Source: Actinophytocola xanthii (GTDB lineage Bacteria; Actinomycetota; Actinomycetes; Mycobacteriales; Pseudonocardiaceae). Taken from it: a stretch of DNA of 64,000 bases. Where the stretch lies: NCBI RefSeq assembly GCF_001921205.1, contig NZ_MSIE01000048.1, positions 1 through 64,000 on the forward strand, read 5' to 3'. This document shows, one piece after another, positions 10,804 to 19,483 of the stretch. The notes below the pieces were generated by a model that was not told the DNA's origin, did not search any database, and saw only the letters and a program-made list of their open reading frames with translations. The position numbers and the translations under genes were made by a program. Numbering within the stretch: position 1 is the stretch's first letter; the number at the start of each line of letters is the position of its first letter.

Positions 10804-10840
10804 GCGGGTGTCCGCGAGCCCGAGGCCCGCGGACACCCGC
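10804..10840. terminator. Bidirectional terminator between recQ and the glycosyltransferase
   Basis: Perfect 13-bp arms (10804-10816 GCGGGTGTCCGCG and 10828-10840) flank an 11-base loop. It lies between two convergent stop codons, so it can serve both strands. Confidence 0.75.
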
Positions 10841-10850
10841 GCCGGATGCG

Positions 10851-12092
10851 TCAGCGGTGGGCGGACCGGGTGGCGAACACGGGGCCGCCCGAGCGTTCCG
10901 ACCGCGCGGCTGCCTGCTCCACGCACTGCTCGTAGACCCGCACCGTGTCCTCCGCGATGCGCCGCCACGGGTACCGCGACTCGGCCCGGTCCCGCCCGGC
11001 GGCGCCGAGGAACGACCGCTTGACCGGATCGGTGAGCAGCCCGTTCAGCGCGGCCGCGAGCGTCCTGGGGCGCCGGGGCGGCACCAGCAGCCCGGTCACG
11101 CCGTCGACGACGGTGTCCGCGAGAGCACCCACCGAGGTGGCCACGACCGGCACGTTGCACGCCATCGCCTCCAAGGGCACCAGCCCGACCGGCTCGTACC
11201 ACGGCACGCAGGCGGCCAGGTCCGCCGAGCGCAGCAGGGCCGGCAGCCGGTCCCGGGGCACCTGCCCGGTCAGCTGCACCCGGTCGGCGACGCCGATCCG
11301 TTTCGCCAGCTCCCGCAGCCGGACCGCCTCCGGGTCCTCGCCGAGCGCCCTGCGTTCGGGTCCGCCGACGATGACCAGCTCGGTGTCGGGCACCAGCGGC
11401 AGCACGGCTACCAGCTCGGCGAGGCCCTTCCTCGGGAGCAGCCGCCCCACGGTGACGATCCGGTGCGGCAAACGCTTGCGCGTCGCCGGACCGTCCGGCA
11501 CGAACCGGTCGATGTCCACTCCGGACGGGATCACCGTCGTCCTCGTGCTCGGCACCCCGATCCGCCCGAGCTCACGCACCTCCTCGGCGGAGGTGGCGAC
11601 GACCCGAGCGACCGAACGAGAGATGAGCCGCTCGCTGCTGACCCGCTTCGTCGGGTCTGGGTCGGCCGGCTTCCGGTGCCGCCGTGCCACGGCGCCGAGG
11701 CCGTGGTTGGTGTGCACGACCGGCACGCGTCGCGCCGGGTCGGCGAACAGGGCGGGCAGGCCGGAGGTCCAGTAGTGGGAGTGCACGACGTCGGGCGGCG
11801 AGTCCCGCCACTGGTCGGTCAGGTACTGCGTGAACGCCCCCATGTGGGCCACGAGCTCGTCCTCGGCGAGGCGGCGGATGGGGCCGGCGGGCACGGGCAC
11901 GATCCGGTAGCCCTCGTCGCTCTTGGTCGGTGCCTGCCGGCGGCCGTCACGCCGGGTGTACACGGTGACCTCGTGCCCGGAACGGGCGAGAGCCGCGGAC
12001 AACTCGCCGACATGCACGCTCAGGCCGTTCGCCTCACCCGCCCCCGGTCCCGACTGCGGTGTGAAACGGTCGCAGATCATGGCTATGCGCAT
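10851..12092 (-). CDS. GT4-family glycosyltransferase
   Basis: A 413-residue GT-B fold enzyme. The N-terminal acceptor domain begins MRIAMICDRFTP and has GLSVHVGELSAALARSGHEVTVYT. The donor domain holds GRLLPRKGLAELVAVLP, the VPWYEPVGLVPLEAMACNVPVVAT region with the GT4 E-x7-E nucleotide-sugar motif (E...LVPLEAMA), and DTVVDGVTGLLVPP. These match the MshA/trehalose-phosphorylase-like group within GT4. Donor and acceptor cannot be read from sequence. No other glycan genes lie beside it. The upstream STAS-ANTAR-GAF gene on the same strand ends 124 bases away, leaving room for a separate promoter. Confidence 0.88.
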   Translation of the reverse strand: MRIAMICDRFTPQSGPGAGEANGLSVHVGELSAALARSGHEVTVYTRRDGRRQAPTKSDEGYRIVPVPAGPIRRLAEDELVAHMGAFTQYLTDQWRDSPPDVVHSHYWTSGLPALFADPARRVPVVHTNHGLGAVARRHRKPADPDPTKRVSSERLISRSVARVVATSAEEVRELGRIGVPSTRTTVIPSGVDIDRFVPDGPATRKRLPHRIVTVGRLLPRKGLAELVAVLPLVPDTELVIVGGPERRALGEDPEAVRLRELAKRIGVADRVQLTGQVPRDRLPALLRSADLAACVPWYEPVGLVPLEAMACNVPVVATSVGALADTVVDGVTGLLVPPRRPRTLAAALNGLLTDPVKRSFLGAAGRDRAESRYPWRRIAEDTVRVYEQCVEQAAARSERSGGPVFATRSAHR

Positions 12093-12216
12093 AGTGTGGC
12101 TGTCCCATCGTGTGGAACCTCTGGATCAGCACACCACCTGTTGGCTTAAGTGAGTGGGCCGTACGACGTATCCCGGTTTGCCATCCACGAGCGAGATAAA
12201 CCTGGGGTGACATGTA

Positions 12217-13422
12217 CTACTTTGAGTGACTACCCGTCTCGCGCGCCTCCCGGTGGAGGTGCTCGAGCACATCGAGGGTGGTAGTCCGGACGTGCCACAC
12301 CAACCACGTCCCGGCCTCGGCGCAGATGCGCTCGAGCTTCCGCTCGGCCGCCGGTGCGAGCGTCGGCACGTGGTCGTGGTGGTGGGTGACGACCGTCCCG
12401 GTGCAGAGACCGGTCGCGCCGCGCAGCGGGTCACACCGCACCGAGCGCACCCCCGTGGCGAGCATCACCTGCCGGACCTCCTCGGTGAAGGCCGGATCGG
12501 TCGCGAGCTCGGTCGCCACGGCTCCGGCGCCGACCCGGAACGCCGACGGGCAGACCGTGCCCGCCGCGCCGGTCCGGTGGAAGAACCGCACCACCTCAGG
12601 CGGTAGGCCGCGGTGCCGCTCGAGCACCAGGCCGCCGCGGGCGGGGTCGGTCAGCCAGACCGTTCCGGCGGAGGCGGACAGGCACGTCAGCGCCGCGTCG
12701 AGCACGAGGTCGAGCAGCGCGGCGCGGTCGGCCGGCTGCCGCACCGCGAAGGTCAGTGGCGGCGAGGGCGGGACGAGCCGGCCGGGGAACCAGAACATCG
12801 CCTTCGGGGAGGACGGCGGCGGTGCGGCGAGGAACGCGTGCGCGACCGTGCGCACCTTCGTGTTGTGCCGCTGGGACACCTCGCGCAGCAGTGCGTTGGT
12901 CGTGCTCACGTCGCGCAGCCCGTACCGCTCCTGGAGCACGCCGAGCGCACGGGCCACCAGCGGCCGGGTGCGCAGCTTCTCCCGCAGGTCGTGCACCTGG
13001 TTGCGCAGCCGCGCGAGCTCCGCGCACCCGTCCTCGCCGGCGACGCCGGCAAGGGCGGCGCCGGCCGTCTCCACGCTGCCGAACAGCTCGAGGACGTCGG
13101 CCTGGATCGCCTCGAGCACCCTGCGCAGCGGCCCGAACCCGGTGACGACGAGCAGCCGGCGGCCGCTCTGCGACAACCGGTCGACGAGCCGGCTCAGCAC
13201 GCCGGTCCCCGCGACCGAGAGCACCGACACGTCCCTCAGGTCCAGGATGGCGTCGGCCGAGCCGTCCACCAGTCGGACAAGCTCGACCTCGAGCTCCCCG
13301 CAGGTGGCGATGTCGACCACCCCGGCCACACGCAGTACCAGCGCCCCCTGCACGGGGGACGCCGAGGTCAACCGCCAGGACGAGTGGTCCCGCACGACCT
13401 GCTGCTCCGGCGCCCGCGCCAC
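12217..13422 (-). CDS. STAS-ANTAR-GAF regulator
   Basis: A 401-residue cytoplasmic regulator with three modules. A STAS domain at about 15-115 (ALVLRVAGVVDIATCGELEVEL, then VLSVAGTGVLSRLV) lacks the usual phosphorylatable Ser. An ANTAR domain at about 130-195 follows a short coiled coil (LARLRNQVHDLREKL) and shows ALGVLQERYGLRDVSTTNALLREVS; ANTAR domains bind paired RNA hairpins to prevent termination. A GAF-like domain at about 230-385 ends the protein. STAS at the N-terminus with GAF at the C-terminus is an uncommon order. I infer a regulator linking anti-sigma partner switching to RNA antitermination. Its targets are not visible here. Confidence 0.8.
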   Translation of the reverse strand: MARAPEQQVVRDHSSWRLTSASPVQGALVLRVAGVVDIATCGELEVELVRLVDGSADAILDLRDVSVLSVAGTGVLSRLVDRLSQSGRRLLVVTGFGPLRRVLEAIQADVLELFGSVETAGAALAGVAGEDGCAELARLRNQVHDLREKLRTRPLVARALGVLQERYGLRDVSTTNALLREVSQRHNTKVRTVAHAFLAAPPPSSPKAMFWFPGRLVPPSPPLTFAVRQPADRAALLDLVLDAALTCLSASAGTVWLTDPARGGLVLERHRGLPPEVVRFFHRTGAAGTVCPSAFRVGAGAVATELATDPAFTEEVRQVMLATGVRSVRCDPLRGATGLCTGTVVTHHHDHVPTLAPAAERKLERICAEAGTWLVWHVRTTTLDVLEHLHREARETGSHSK

Positions 13423-13559
13423 CCTGAGCGACCTCCTCCGCTCGGCGAACAGCCCTCCCTGCCCTCCCGGCCCTCGGTGTCCCCGACGCTAGCGAAACCC
13501 CGGGAGAACGCCGAGGCGGAACGAGGATTGCCCCCCGAACGGGTGGGCATCCCGGCGCC

Positions 13560-14051
13560 ATGAGCGAACACATCCCGTACTCGGAGACGACGACGCCGAT
13601 GCGCCGGCAGGAGCCGGGACGGCTGGTGGCGATGGTGGTCGCCGCGGTCTTCCTCGCCGTCGGCGTGCTCGGCTTCGTGCCCGGCGTCACCACCGACTAC
13701 GACCGGATGGCCTTCGCCGGCCACCACTCGGGAGCGATGTTGCTCGGGGTGTTCGCGGTCTCCGTGCTGCACAACCTGGTGCACCTTGCGTTCGGTGTGG
13801 CCGGGTTCGTCCTCGCCCGGAGCGCGAGCGGCGCGCGGGTCTTCCTCCTCGGCGGCGCGGCGGTCTACGCGGTGCTCTGGGTGTACGGGCTCGTCGTCGA
13901 CCACGGCGGTCCGGCGAACGTCGTCCCGGTCAACGACGCGGACAACTGGCTGCACCTGTTCCTGGCGGCCGGCATGGCCGGCCTGGCATTTCTGGTCGGC
14001 ACGCCGCGCCGGCCGACCAACACGCCGATGTACGCGCCCGACCCGGACTGA
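13560..14051 (+). CDS. DUF4383 integral membrane protein
   Basis: 163 residues with four predicted membrane segments: AMVVAAVFLAVGVLGFV, LLGVFAVSVLHNLVHLAFG, VFLLGGAAVYAVLWVYGLVV and WLHLFLAAGMAGLAFLVG. The conserved HNLVHLAFG and DNWLHLFL motifs are typical of the DUF4383 family, whose function is unknown. It is read divergently from the STAS-ANTAR-GAF gene, with 137 bases between, and ends 20 bases before the convergent CYP152 gene. Confidence 0.85.
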   Translation: MSEHIPYSETTTPMRRQEPGRLVAMVVAAVFLAVGVLGFVPGVTTDYDRMAFAGHHSGAMLLGVFAVSVLHNLVHLAFGVAGFVLARSASGARVFLLGGAAVYAVLWVYGLVVDHGGPANVVPVNDADNWLHLFLAAGMAGLAFLVGTPRRPTNTPMYAPDPD

Positions 14052-14071
14052 CCAGCGAGCCGGGCCCGCGG

Positions 14072-15295
14072 TCACCGCGCCGACGGCACCAGCACGACGC
14101 CGCTCGCCGGACGCGCCGGCACCCGGCGCAGCGAGATCGTGAGGTCCTGCTCCGGCACCTCGTAGCTCAGCGCGGCCAGCCGGGGCACGACGGCCTCCAG
14201 GACGGCGATCGTGAACGACTCCCCCGGGCAGCGGTGGTTGGTACGCGGGTCACCCGCACCCTGCGGCACGAGGTCGAACTGGCCGATCTCGCGGCCGGTG
14301 AAGCGCTCCGGCCGGAACACGAACGGGTCCTCCCAGACGCGGCTGTCGTGGTTGTGCCCCCACAGGTCGAGCAGCACCATGGCACCGGCGGGGATGTGCT
14401 CGCCGTGCCAGCTGAGGTCACGTACCGCCCGCCCGCCGATGAACGGCGCGAACGGGTAGAACCGGCGCAGCTCCTGGACGAACTCGGTGACCCCGTGCCC
14501 GGCGGCGAGCGCGTCGCGGTACTCGGGCCAGCGGTGCAGCGCGTGCCCCGCGTAGGCGACGAACCAGCAGACCGCGACGGTCGGGCGGATCACGTTGAGC
14601 AGCTCCACGGCGGCCAGGCGCGGGTGCAGCCCCTCCCCGTTGATCTCCCGGTGGGTGGCGACCACCTCGAGTGCCGACCCGGGGTTGGCGGCGACCGCCC
14701 CTGACCGGACCCGGGAAACGACCCCGGAGAGCCACGCCTCGCGCCGGCGTCGAGCCGCGCGGGCCCGCCAGTGCCGCGGCCCCGGCGTCGCGAACCCGTC
14801 GACCATGGCGACCAGGTCCCGGGCGACCGGCGCGACCTCGTCGTCCTCGAGCGGTACGCCGGCGAAGGCGCAGACCGCCCGGGTGATCACCCGGCTCGCC
14901 TCGTCGAACAGCACCACAGGCTGCCCGGGGGGCCACGCCCCGGCCGTCGCCTCCCAGGCCTGCGCCACGGCGTCGGCGAGTGCGGCGGTACTGGCCGGGG
15001 TGGCCAGGGTGAGGAAGATGTCCTTGCGGCACCGGTGCGCGGCGCCATCGAGCGTGTGCACCGCCCCGCGCCCGAACAGGGTGGCCTGGATGGGGCCGGG
15101 GATCGCGGTGTGCCGGCGGATGTGCGACTCGTCGTAGAAGAAGCGGGCAGCGTCCGGTCCACACAGGCCGACCGCGCGCTGGCCGAGTACCCGGGTGTGC
15201 ACCACACCGGTCCCGGCCCGGCGGTTGGGCATCCACCCGTAGCCCTCCAGCAGAACGGCCAGCGAGCTGTCGAGCACACCACGGGGCTGTCGCAT
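14072..15295 (-). CDS. CYP152-family P450 peroxygenase
   Basis: 407 residues from the ATG at 15295; a longer frame upstream is not P450-like. The sequence matches fatty-acid peroxygenases (P450 BSbeta/SPalpha). LLNVIRPTVAV carries the Arg-Pro pair (R237-P238) that replaces the usual acid-alcohol pair and binds the substrate carboxylate. The K-helix ELRRFYPF keeps ExxR, and the heme loop GDPRTNHRCPGE carries C356. Such enzymes use H2O2 directly for alpha- or beta-hydroxylation or decarboxylation of fatty acids and need no redox partner, which fits the absence of ferredoxin genes nearby. The divergent neighbour is an RsbW-like ATPase; a functional link is unproven. Confidence 0.88.
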   Translation of the reverse strand: MRQPRGVLDSSLAVLLEGYGWMPNRRAGTGVVHTRVLGQRAVGLCGPDAARFFYDESHIRRHTAIPGPIQATLFGRGAVHTLDGAAHRCRKDIFLTLATPASTAALADAVAQAWEATAGAWPPGQPVVLFDEASRVITRAVCAFAGVPLEDDEVAPVARDLVAMVDGFATPGPRHWRARAARRRREAWLSGVVSRVRSGAVAANPGSALEVVATHREINGEGLHPRLAAVELLNVIRPTVAVCWFVAYAGHALHRWPEYRDALAAGHGVTEFVQELRRFYPFAPFIGGRAVRDLSWHGEHIPAGAMVLLDLWGHNHDSRVWEDPFVFRPERFTGREIGQFDLVPQGAGDPRTNHRCPGESFTIAVLEAVVPRLAALSYEVPEQDLTISLRRVPARPASGVVLVPSAR

Positions 15296-15407
15296 CCCGC
15301 TGGTTTGCCCGGCCGACCGGGCCCGAAACGTGGCATGGCCGTGGCGGGCGCGGGTACCCGGCACGGGCATCAGAGCAGTGGCACACACGACCGACCGGGG
15401 GTTCTCG

Positions 15408-15797
15408 ATGAGGACGCGTTCGACACTCCATCGCCGGCGAAGGGCTTCGGCGCAGGTCGCGACCCGACTGCGCCACGAGCTCGCCGAGTGGGCCCGCCGC
15501 ACCGGCGCCTCGGCCGACATGATCTGCGACATCGTGCTCAGCACGTACGAGGCCATGGCCAACGCGGTCAAGCACGCCTACCCGCCGAACACCGTCGGCC
15601 CACTGGAGCTGCGCGCCGAGCTCGACCGGGACACGATCGTGATCACCGTCGTCGACCACGGGTGCTGGCGCCAGCCCGACCGGCACGCCCCCGCGCGCGG
15701 GCTCGCGTTGATCCGCGCCCTGTCCCACCGGGCCGCGGTCGTCCCCGGTCCACATGGCACCGCCGTGCGGATGAGCTGGCCCACCTCGACTCCGTGA
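15408..15797 (+). CDS. RsbW-like ATP-binding protein (anti-sigma kinase fold)
   Basis: About 129 residues from the ATG at 15408; in-frame starts at 15330 and 15378 are also possible and none has a clear ribosome-binding site. It is a stand-alone GHKL ATPase. An N box is visible (CDIVLSTYEAMANAVKHAYPP), as is a G1 region (VVDHGCW), and ARGLALIRALSHRAAVVPGPHGTAVRMSW gives the second glycine loop and closing strand. Proteins of this type bind sigma factors or phosphorylate STAS partners. Candidate partners in the window are the STAS proteins near 12.2 kb and 32.4 kb, but this pairing is inference. Confidence 0.75.
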   Translation: MRTRSTLHRRRRASAQVATRLRHELAEWARRTGASADMICDIVLSTYEAMANAVKHAYPPNTVGPLELRAELDRDTIVITVVDHGCWRQPDRHAPARGLALIRALSHRAAVVPGPHGTAVRMSWPTSTP

Positions 15798-16012
15798 CGG
15801 CTGTCCGGACCGGACATCTACTTCAGATCGTGCACAATCGAACATTCCTTCGGCTGGGCGGTGCGGCTTTCGAGTCACATCCGGCATTTCAGCCACGCTG
15901 CGTCACACGCATTACGCCAACCGCCTGAATTCCCGTTCACGGGCAGGTAGACGGGGCGATGATCGCTAGCCTGGATGCGCCGAATCCCCCACCCCCTGCC
16001 CGAGGGAGCGTC

Positions 16013-17230
16013 ATGACCACGGCCCGCGAGGCGCCGGACATCCTGTCCCCGGAATTCGCGATGGACCCCTACCAGGCTTATCGCGTCATGCTGGACACCT
16101 CACCACTGCTGTGGCACGAGCCCATGCAGAGTTACATCATCTCGCGGTACGAGGACGTCACCCGGGCGTTCCGGGAGCCGGTGTTCACCACCAGCAACTA
16201 CGACTGGCAGCTGGAACCGGTGCACGGCAGGACGATGCTGCAGATGAGCGGGCGGGACCACGCCGTGCGGCGCGCGCTGGTGGCGCCGGCGTTCCGCGGC
16301 AACGTGCTGGAGAACACCTTCCTCCCGGTCATCGAGCGCAACGCCCGCGAGCTCATCGACACCTTCCGCGACCGCGGCGAGGTGGACCTGGTCAGCGAGT
16401 TCGCGACCCATTTCCCGATCAACGTGATCGTGGACATGCTGGGGCTGAACCGCGACGACCACGAGCGTTTCCAGCGGTGGTACACCTCGATCATCGCGTT
16501 CCTGGGGAACCTGAGCCAGGACCCCGACATCGCCGAGGCCGGGCTGCGCACCCGTACCGAGCTCGCCGAGTACATGATCCCGATCATCCGGGAGCGCCGG
16601 GAGAACCTCGGCGAGGACCTGCTGTCGACGCTGTGCGCGGCCGAGGTCGAGGGCACCACGATGAGCGACGAGGACATCAAGGCGTTCGTCAGCCTGCTGC
16701 TCGCGGCCGGCGGGGAGACCACTGACAAGGCAGTCGCCAGCCTGTTCCGGAACCTGCTCGACCACCCCGAGCAGCTGGCCGCGGTGCGCGAGGACCGAAG
16801 CCTCATCCCGCGCGCGTTCGCCGAGACCCTCCGGTACACACCCCCGGTTCACATGATCATGCGCCAGCCCGCGGAGGACGTGACGCTGTCCGGGGGGACC
16901 ATCCCCGCCGGCAGCACGGTCACCTGCCTCATCGGCGCGGCCAACCGGGACCCGCGGCGCTTCGCCGAACCGGACAGGTTCGACATCTTCCGCGAGGACC
17001 TGCCGACGAACACGGCGTTCTCGGCCGCGGCGAACCACCTCGCCTTCGCGCTGGGCCGACACTTCTGCGTCGGCGCCCTGCTGGCCAAGACCGAGATCGA
17101 GGTGGCGGCCAACCAACTGCTCGACGCCATGCCCGACCTCGAGCTCGCCCCCGGTGCGGCGTCGGTCGAGAAGGGCGTGTTCACCCGCGGCCCAGCGTCG
17201 CTGCCGATCCGCTTCACACCCGTCCGGTAG
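16013..17230 (+). CDS. Cytochrome P450
   Basis: 405 residues from the ATG at 16013, which follows GAGGGAGCG; an in-frame start at 15959 lacks one. Typical bacterial class I P450: I-helix LLAAGGETTDKAV (acid-alcohol pair), K-helix ETLRYTPP (ExxR), PERF-region equivalent EPDRFDIFREDLP and heme loop FALGRHFCVG. Substrate unknown. It needs a ferredoxin and reductase, which are not encoded nearby. It converges on the conservon P450 with a hairpin in between. The 215 bases before it are relatively AT-rich and probably hold its promoter. Confidence 0.9.
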   Translation: MTTAREAPDILSPEFAMDPYQAYRVMLDTSPLLWHEPMQSYIISRYEDVTRAFREPVFTTSNYDWQLEPVHGRTMLQMSGRDHAVRRALVAPAFRGNVLENTFLPVIERNARELIDTFRDRGEVDLVSEFATHFPINVIVDMLGLNRDDHERFQRWYTSIIAFLGNLSQDPDIAEAGLRTRTELAEYMIPIIRERRENLGEDLLSTLCAAEVEGTTMSDEDIKAFVSLLLAAGGETTDKAVASLFRNLLDHPEQLAAVREDRSLIPRAFAETLRYTPPVHMIMRQPAEDVTLSGGTIPAGSTVTCLIGAANRDPRRFAEPDRFDIFREDLPTNTAFSAAANHLAFALGRHFCVGALLAKTEIEVAANQLLDAMPDLELAPGAASVEKGVFTRGPASLPIRFTPVR

Positions 17231-17243
17231 TCCTCCTCGTCAC

Positions 17244-17274
17244 CCGGGGGATCGGGCCGGTCCCGGTCCCCCGG
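17244..17274. terminator. Hairpin between convergent P450 genes
   Basis: CCGGGGGA at 17244-17251 pairs with TCCCCCGG at 17267-17274 around a 15-base loop. It sits between the two P450 stop codons and probably ends transcription from both sides. Confidence 0.5.
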
Positions 17275-17287
17275 CACGGCGACTCCG

Positions 17288-18535
17288 CTACACCGCGGTG
17301 AAACGCACTGGCAGTGAGGTCAGGCCGCGCATCCAGATCGAGGGGCGCCAGGTCAGCGACTCCGCCGGCACGGCCAGCATCAGGTCCGGCAACCGGTCCA
17401 GCAGTACCTCGATGCTGGTCCTGGCGATCACCTCGGCCAACTCCGGCGCCGGGTACGGGCAACCGTGCTCCCCGTGTCCGAAGGACATCTGTGCCCGGTT
17501 GCCGACCGCGCCCCCGGCGTCCTTGCGCACGTGCGGGTCGTTGTTCGCCGCGGCCAGGCCGAGTACGAGAAGGTCACCGGTGCGGATGCGCTGGCCGCCG
17601 AGCCGGGTGTCGCGGGTGGCGAAGCGGCCGATGAAGTTCTGGGTGGGCGTGTCCTGCCAGAGCACCTCGTTGAGCGCCTGCCCGACGCTGGCCCGGCCGC
17701 CGGACAACGTCGTGGCGAACCGGACGTCGGTCAGCATCAGCCGGATCGTGTTGCCGATCCAGTACGTGGTCGGCTGGTGCGCCGCGGCCATCACCACGAG
17801 CAGGTCGAGCACGATCTCGTCGTCGGTCAGGCCCGACGGGTGCTGGAGCAGTCGCGACGGCACGTCCGGGCCGGGTGCGACCCGCTTGTCCGCGACCAGC
17901 CGCGCCATCGCCTGCTGTACGCGCCCGTAGGCGTCCAGCGACTCCTGGCCAGAGGAGTCGATCGACAGGCCGAGGTCGCGCACCATGCCGGGCATGTCCG
18001 CGGTGGGCATCCCACACATGGCGACGGCGGCCCGCAGCGGGATCCGCTCGGCGTACTGCGCCATCAGGTCGGCCTCGCCGGTCCCGGCGAACTCGTCGAT
18101 GAGCTGGTCGGCGATGCGCTCGCACTGGGTGCTCAGCTCGAACTGGTCCACGGCGTCGAGCGCGTCGCTGATCGCGCCGGCGCGGCGCCGGTGCTCGGTC
18201 CCCTCGGTGAACATCACCGACGGGTTGTGCACGACGTAGGCCGCCAGCGGCCAGTCCTGCGGCACCTGGCTCCAGGCGTTCCAGCGGCGGGTGTCCCTGG
18301 CGAACAGCTGCGAGTCGGTCGTGACCTGGTGCACCTCGCGGTAGCCGCAGACGAACCAGGCCGGCACCTCGCCCTCGAGCAGGACCGGCGCGACCGGACC
18401 GTGCTGCCGGCGGATCTCCGCGTACAGCGCACCGGGGTCCTTCTCGAACTGTGGACCGTAGAGCCGCACCGGGCCCGGCGGCAGGGTCGCCACGGGCTCG
18501 GTGACGGGGTCGGTCGTATGCCGCAGATCGGTCAT
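17288..18535 (-). CDS. cvnE: Conservon P450 lacking ExxR (CYP157-like)
   Basis: 415 residues; the ATG at 18535 overlaps the stop of the G-protein gene by one base. The fold is P450, but the K-helix reads E290-V-L-W293 (NEVLWQDTP) in place of ExxR. The I-helix reads AAHQPTTYW instead of AGxxT, and the heme loop is FGHGEHGCPYP with C359 but no Gly two residues on. Loss of ExxR is a published property of the CYP157 family, whose members are found in Streptomyces conservons. It is the last gene of the cvn operon. Whether it is an enzyme or acts as a heme-based signalling component is open. Confidence 0.88.
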   Translation of the reverse strand: MTDLRHTTDPVTEPVATLPPGPVRLYGPQFEKDPGALYAEIRRQHGPVAPVLLEGEVPAWFVCGYREVHQVTTDSQLFARDTRRWNAWSQVPQDWPLAAYVVHNPSVMFTEGTEHRRRAGAISDALDAVDQFELSTQCERIADQLIDEFAGTGEADLMAQYAERIPLRAAVAMCGMPTADMPGMVRDLGLSIDSSGQESLDAYGRVQQAMARLVADKRVAPGPDVPSRLLQHPSGLTDDEIVLDLLVVMAAAHQPTTYWIGNTIRLMLTDVRFATTLSGGRASVGQALNEVLWQDTPTQNFIGRFATRDTRLGGQRIRTGDLLVLGLAAANNDPHVRKDAGGAVGNRAQMSFGHGEHGCPYPAPELAEVIARTSIEVLLDRLPDLMLAVPAESLTWRPSIWMRGLTSLPVRFTAV

Positions 18536-19140
18536 CAGAGGGTCTCCCGTGCGGAGGTCAGGGCGTAGAGCCGGTTCACGAGGGTGATCAGCACCCGCTT
18601 GGCCGAGTTCCGGTCGCGCGCGTCGCAGTCGATCAGGGGGACGTCGTCGGCCAGCGACAACGCCTCCCGGACCGCCGCGAGGTCGCGCGTCGACCCCGGA
18701 AAGTTGTTGCGCGCCACGATGAACGGGGTTCCGTGGTGCTCGAGGCGGTCGATGGCGTACCAGGAGTCCTCGATCCGGCGGGTGTCGACGAGGACCACCG
18801 CACCGAGCGTGCCGGCGAACAGGCGGTCCCACAGGAACCAGAACCGCTCCTGGCCGGGGGCGCCGAACAGGTACAGCACCAGCTCCTCGTCCAGGCTGAT
18901 CCGCCCGAAGTCGAAGGCGACGGTCGTCGTGTACTTGCCGGTCGCCCCGCTGTTGTCGTCGACCCCCGCCCCCGCCTGCGTCATGATCTCCTCTGTGGAC
19001 AGAGGACGGATCTCGCTGACCGAGCGGACCAGCGTGGTCTTACCGACACCGAAGCCGCCGACGACGACGATCTTGAGGCCTTCGGTCGCCGTGCTGCGCA
19101 GCGGCACCCGGCTCTGCTGGTCAGAGATTGTGGAGTCCAA
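18535..19140 (-). CDS. cvnD: Conservon Ras-like G-protein
   Basis: 201 residues, apparently from a TTG at 19140, overlapping the DUF742 gene by 20 bases. P-loop GGFGVGKTT; switch region GKYTTTVAFDFGRI; Walker B/G3 equivalent LYLFGAPGQERFWF, where the canonical DxxG is FGAPG; then VVLVDTRRIEDSW and VARNNF. These are hallmarks of the conservon GTPases, which in Streptomyces associate with the membrane with CvnA, B and C to control development and secondary metabolism. The TTG start is unusual and rests on matching the family length. Confidence 0.9.
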   Translation of the reverse strand: MDSTISDQQSRVPLRSTATEGLKIVVVGGFGVGKTTLVRSVSEIRPLSTEEIMTQAGAGVDDNSGATGKYTTTVAFDFGRISLDEELVLYLFGAPGQERFWFLWDRLFAGTLGAVVLVDTRRIEDSWYAIDRLEHHGTPFIVARNNFPGSTRDLAAVREALSLADDVPLIDCDARDRNSAKRVLITLVNRLYALTSARETL

Positions 19141-19483
19141 CGAGCACCTTCCTCAGGAACGCGGCGTCGGGCAGCTGGGCGGCGCCTGCGCGGGTCGCGG
19201 ACGGGTTGCGGGAGGAGATCTGGTTGGCGGCGAGCATGTCCGAGAGCAGGATCTTGACCACGCTCACGGGCAGGCCCAGCTCGGCCGAGATCTCGACGAC
19301 AGCCGTCGGGGACCGGCAGATCTGCAGGATCCTGGCGTGCTCGGACTGCATCCCCGGCACCGGTTCGGCCTTGCTGACGATCAACGTGACCAGATCCAGG
19401 TCGTCGTTGTCCGCCCGGCTCCGACCGCGGGTGACGGTGTAGAGCCGGTCCGGGTCCTCGCCCTCGAGCTCCCGCCTGATCAT
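19121..19483 (-). CDS. cvnC: Conservon DUF742 protein
   Basis: 120 residues, ATG at 19483 overlapping the roadblock gene stop (ATGA). DUF742 proteins have a winged-helix-like fold. RLYTVTRGRSRADNDDLDLVTLIV, ILQICRSPTAVVEISAELGLPVSVVKILLSDML and the closing FLRKVLVGLHNL are typical of the family. It is thought to be a partner in the conservon membrane complex with the G-protein encoded just after it. Confidence 0.92.
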   Translation of the reverse strand: MIRRELEGEDPDRLYTVTRGRSRADNDDLDLVTLIVSKAEPVPGMQSEHARILQICRSPTAVVEISAELGLPVSVVKILLSDMLAANQISSRNPSATRAGAAQLPDAAFLRKVLVGLHNL

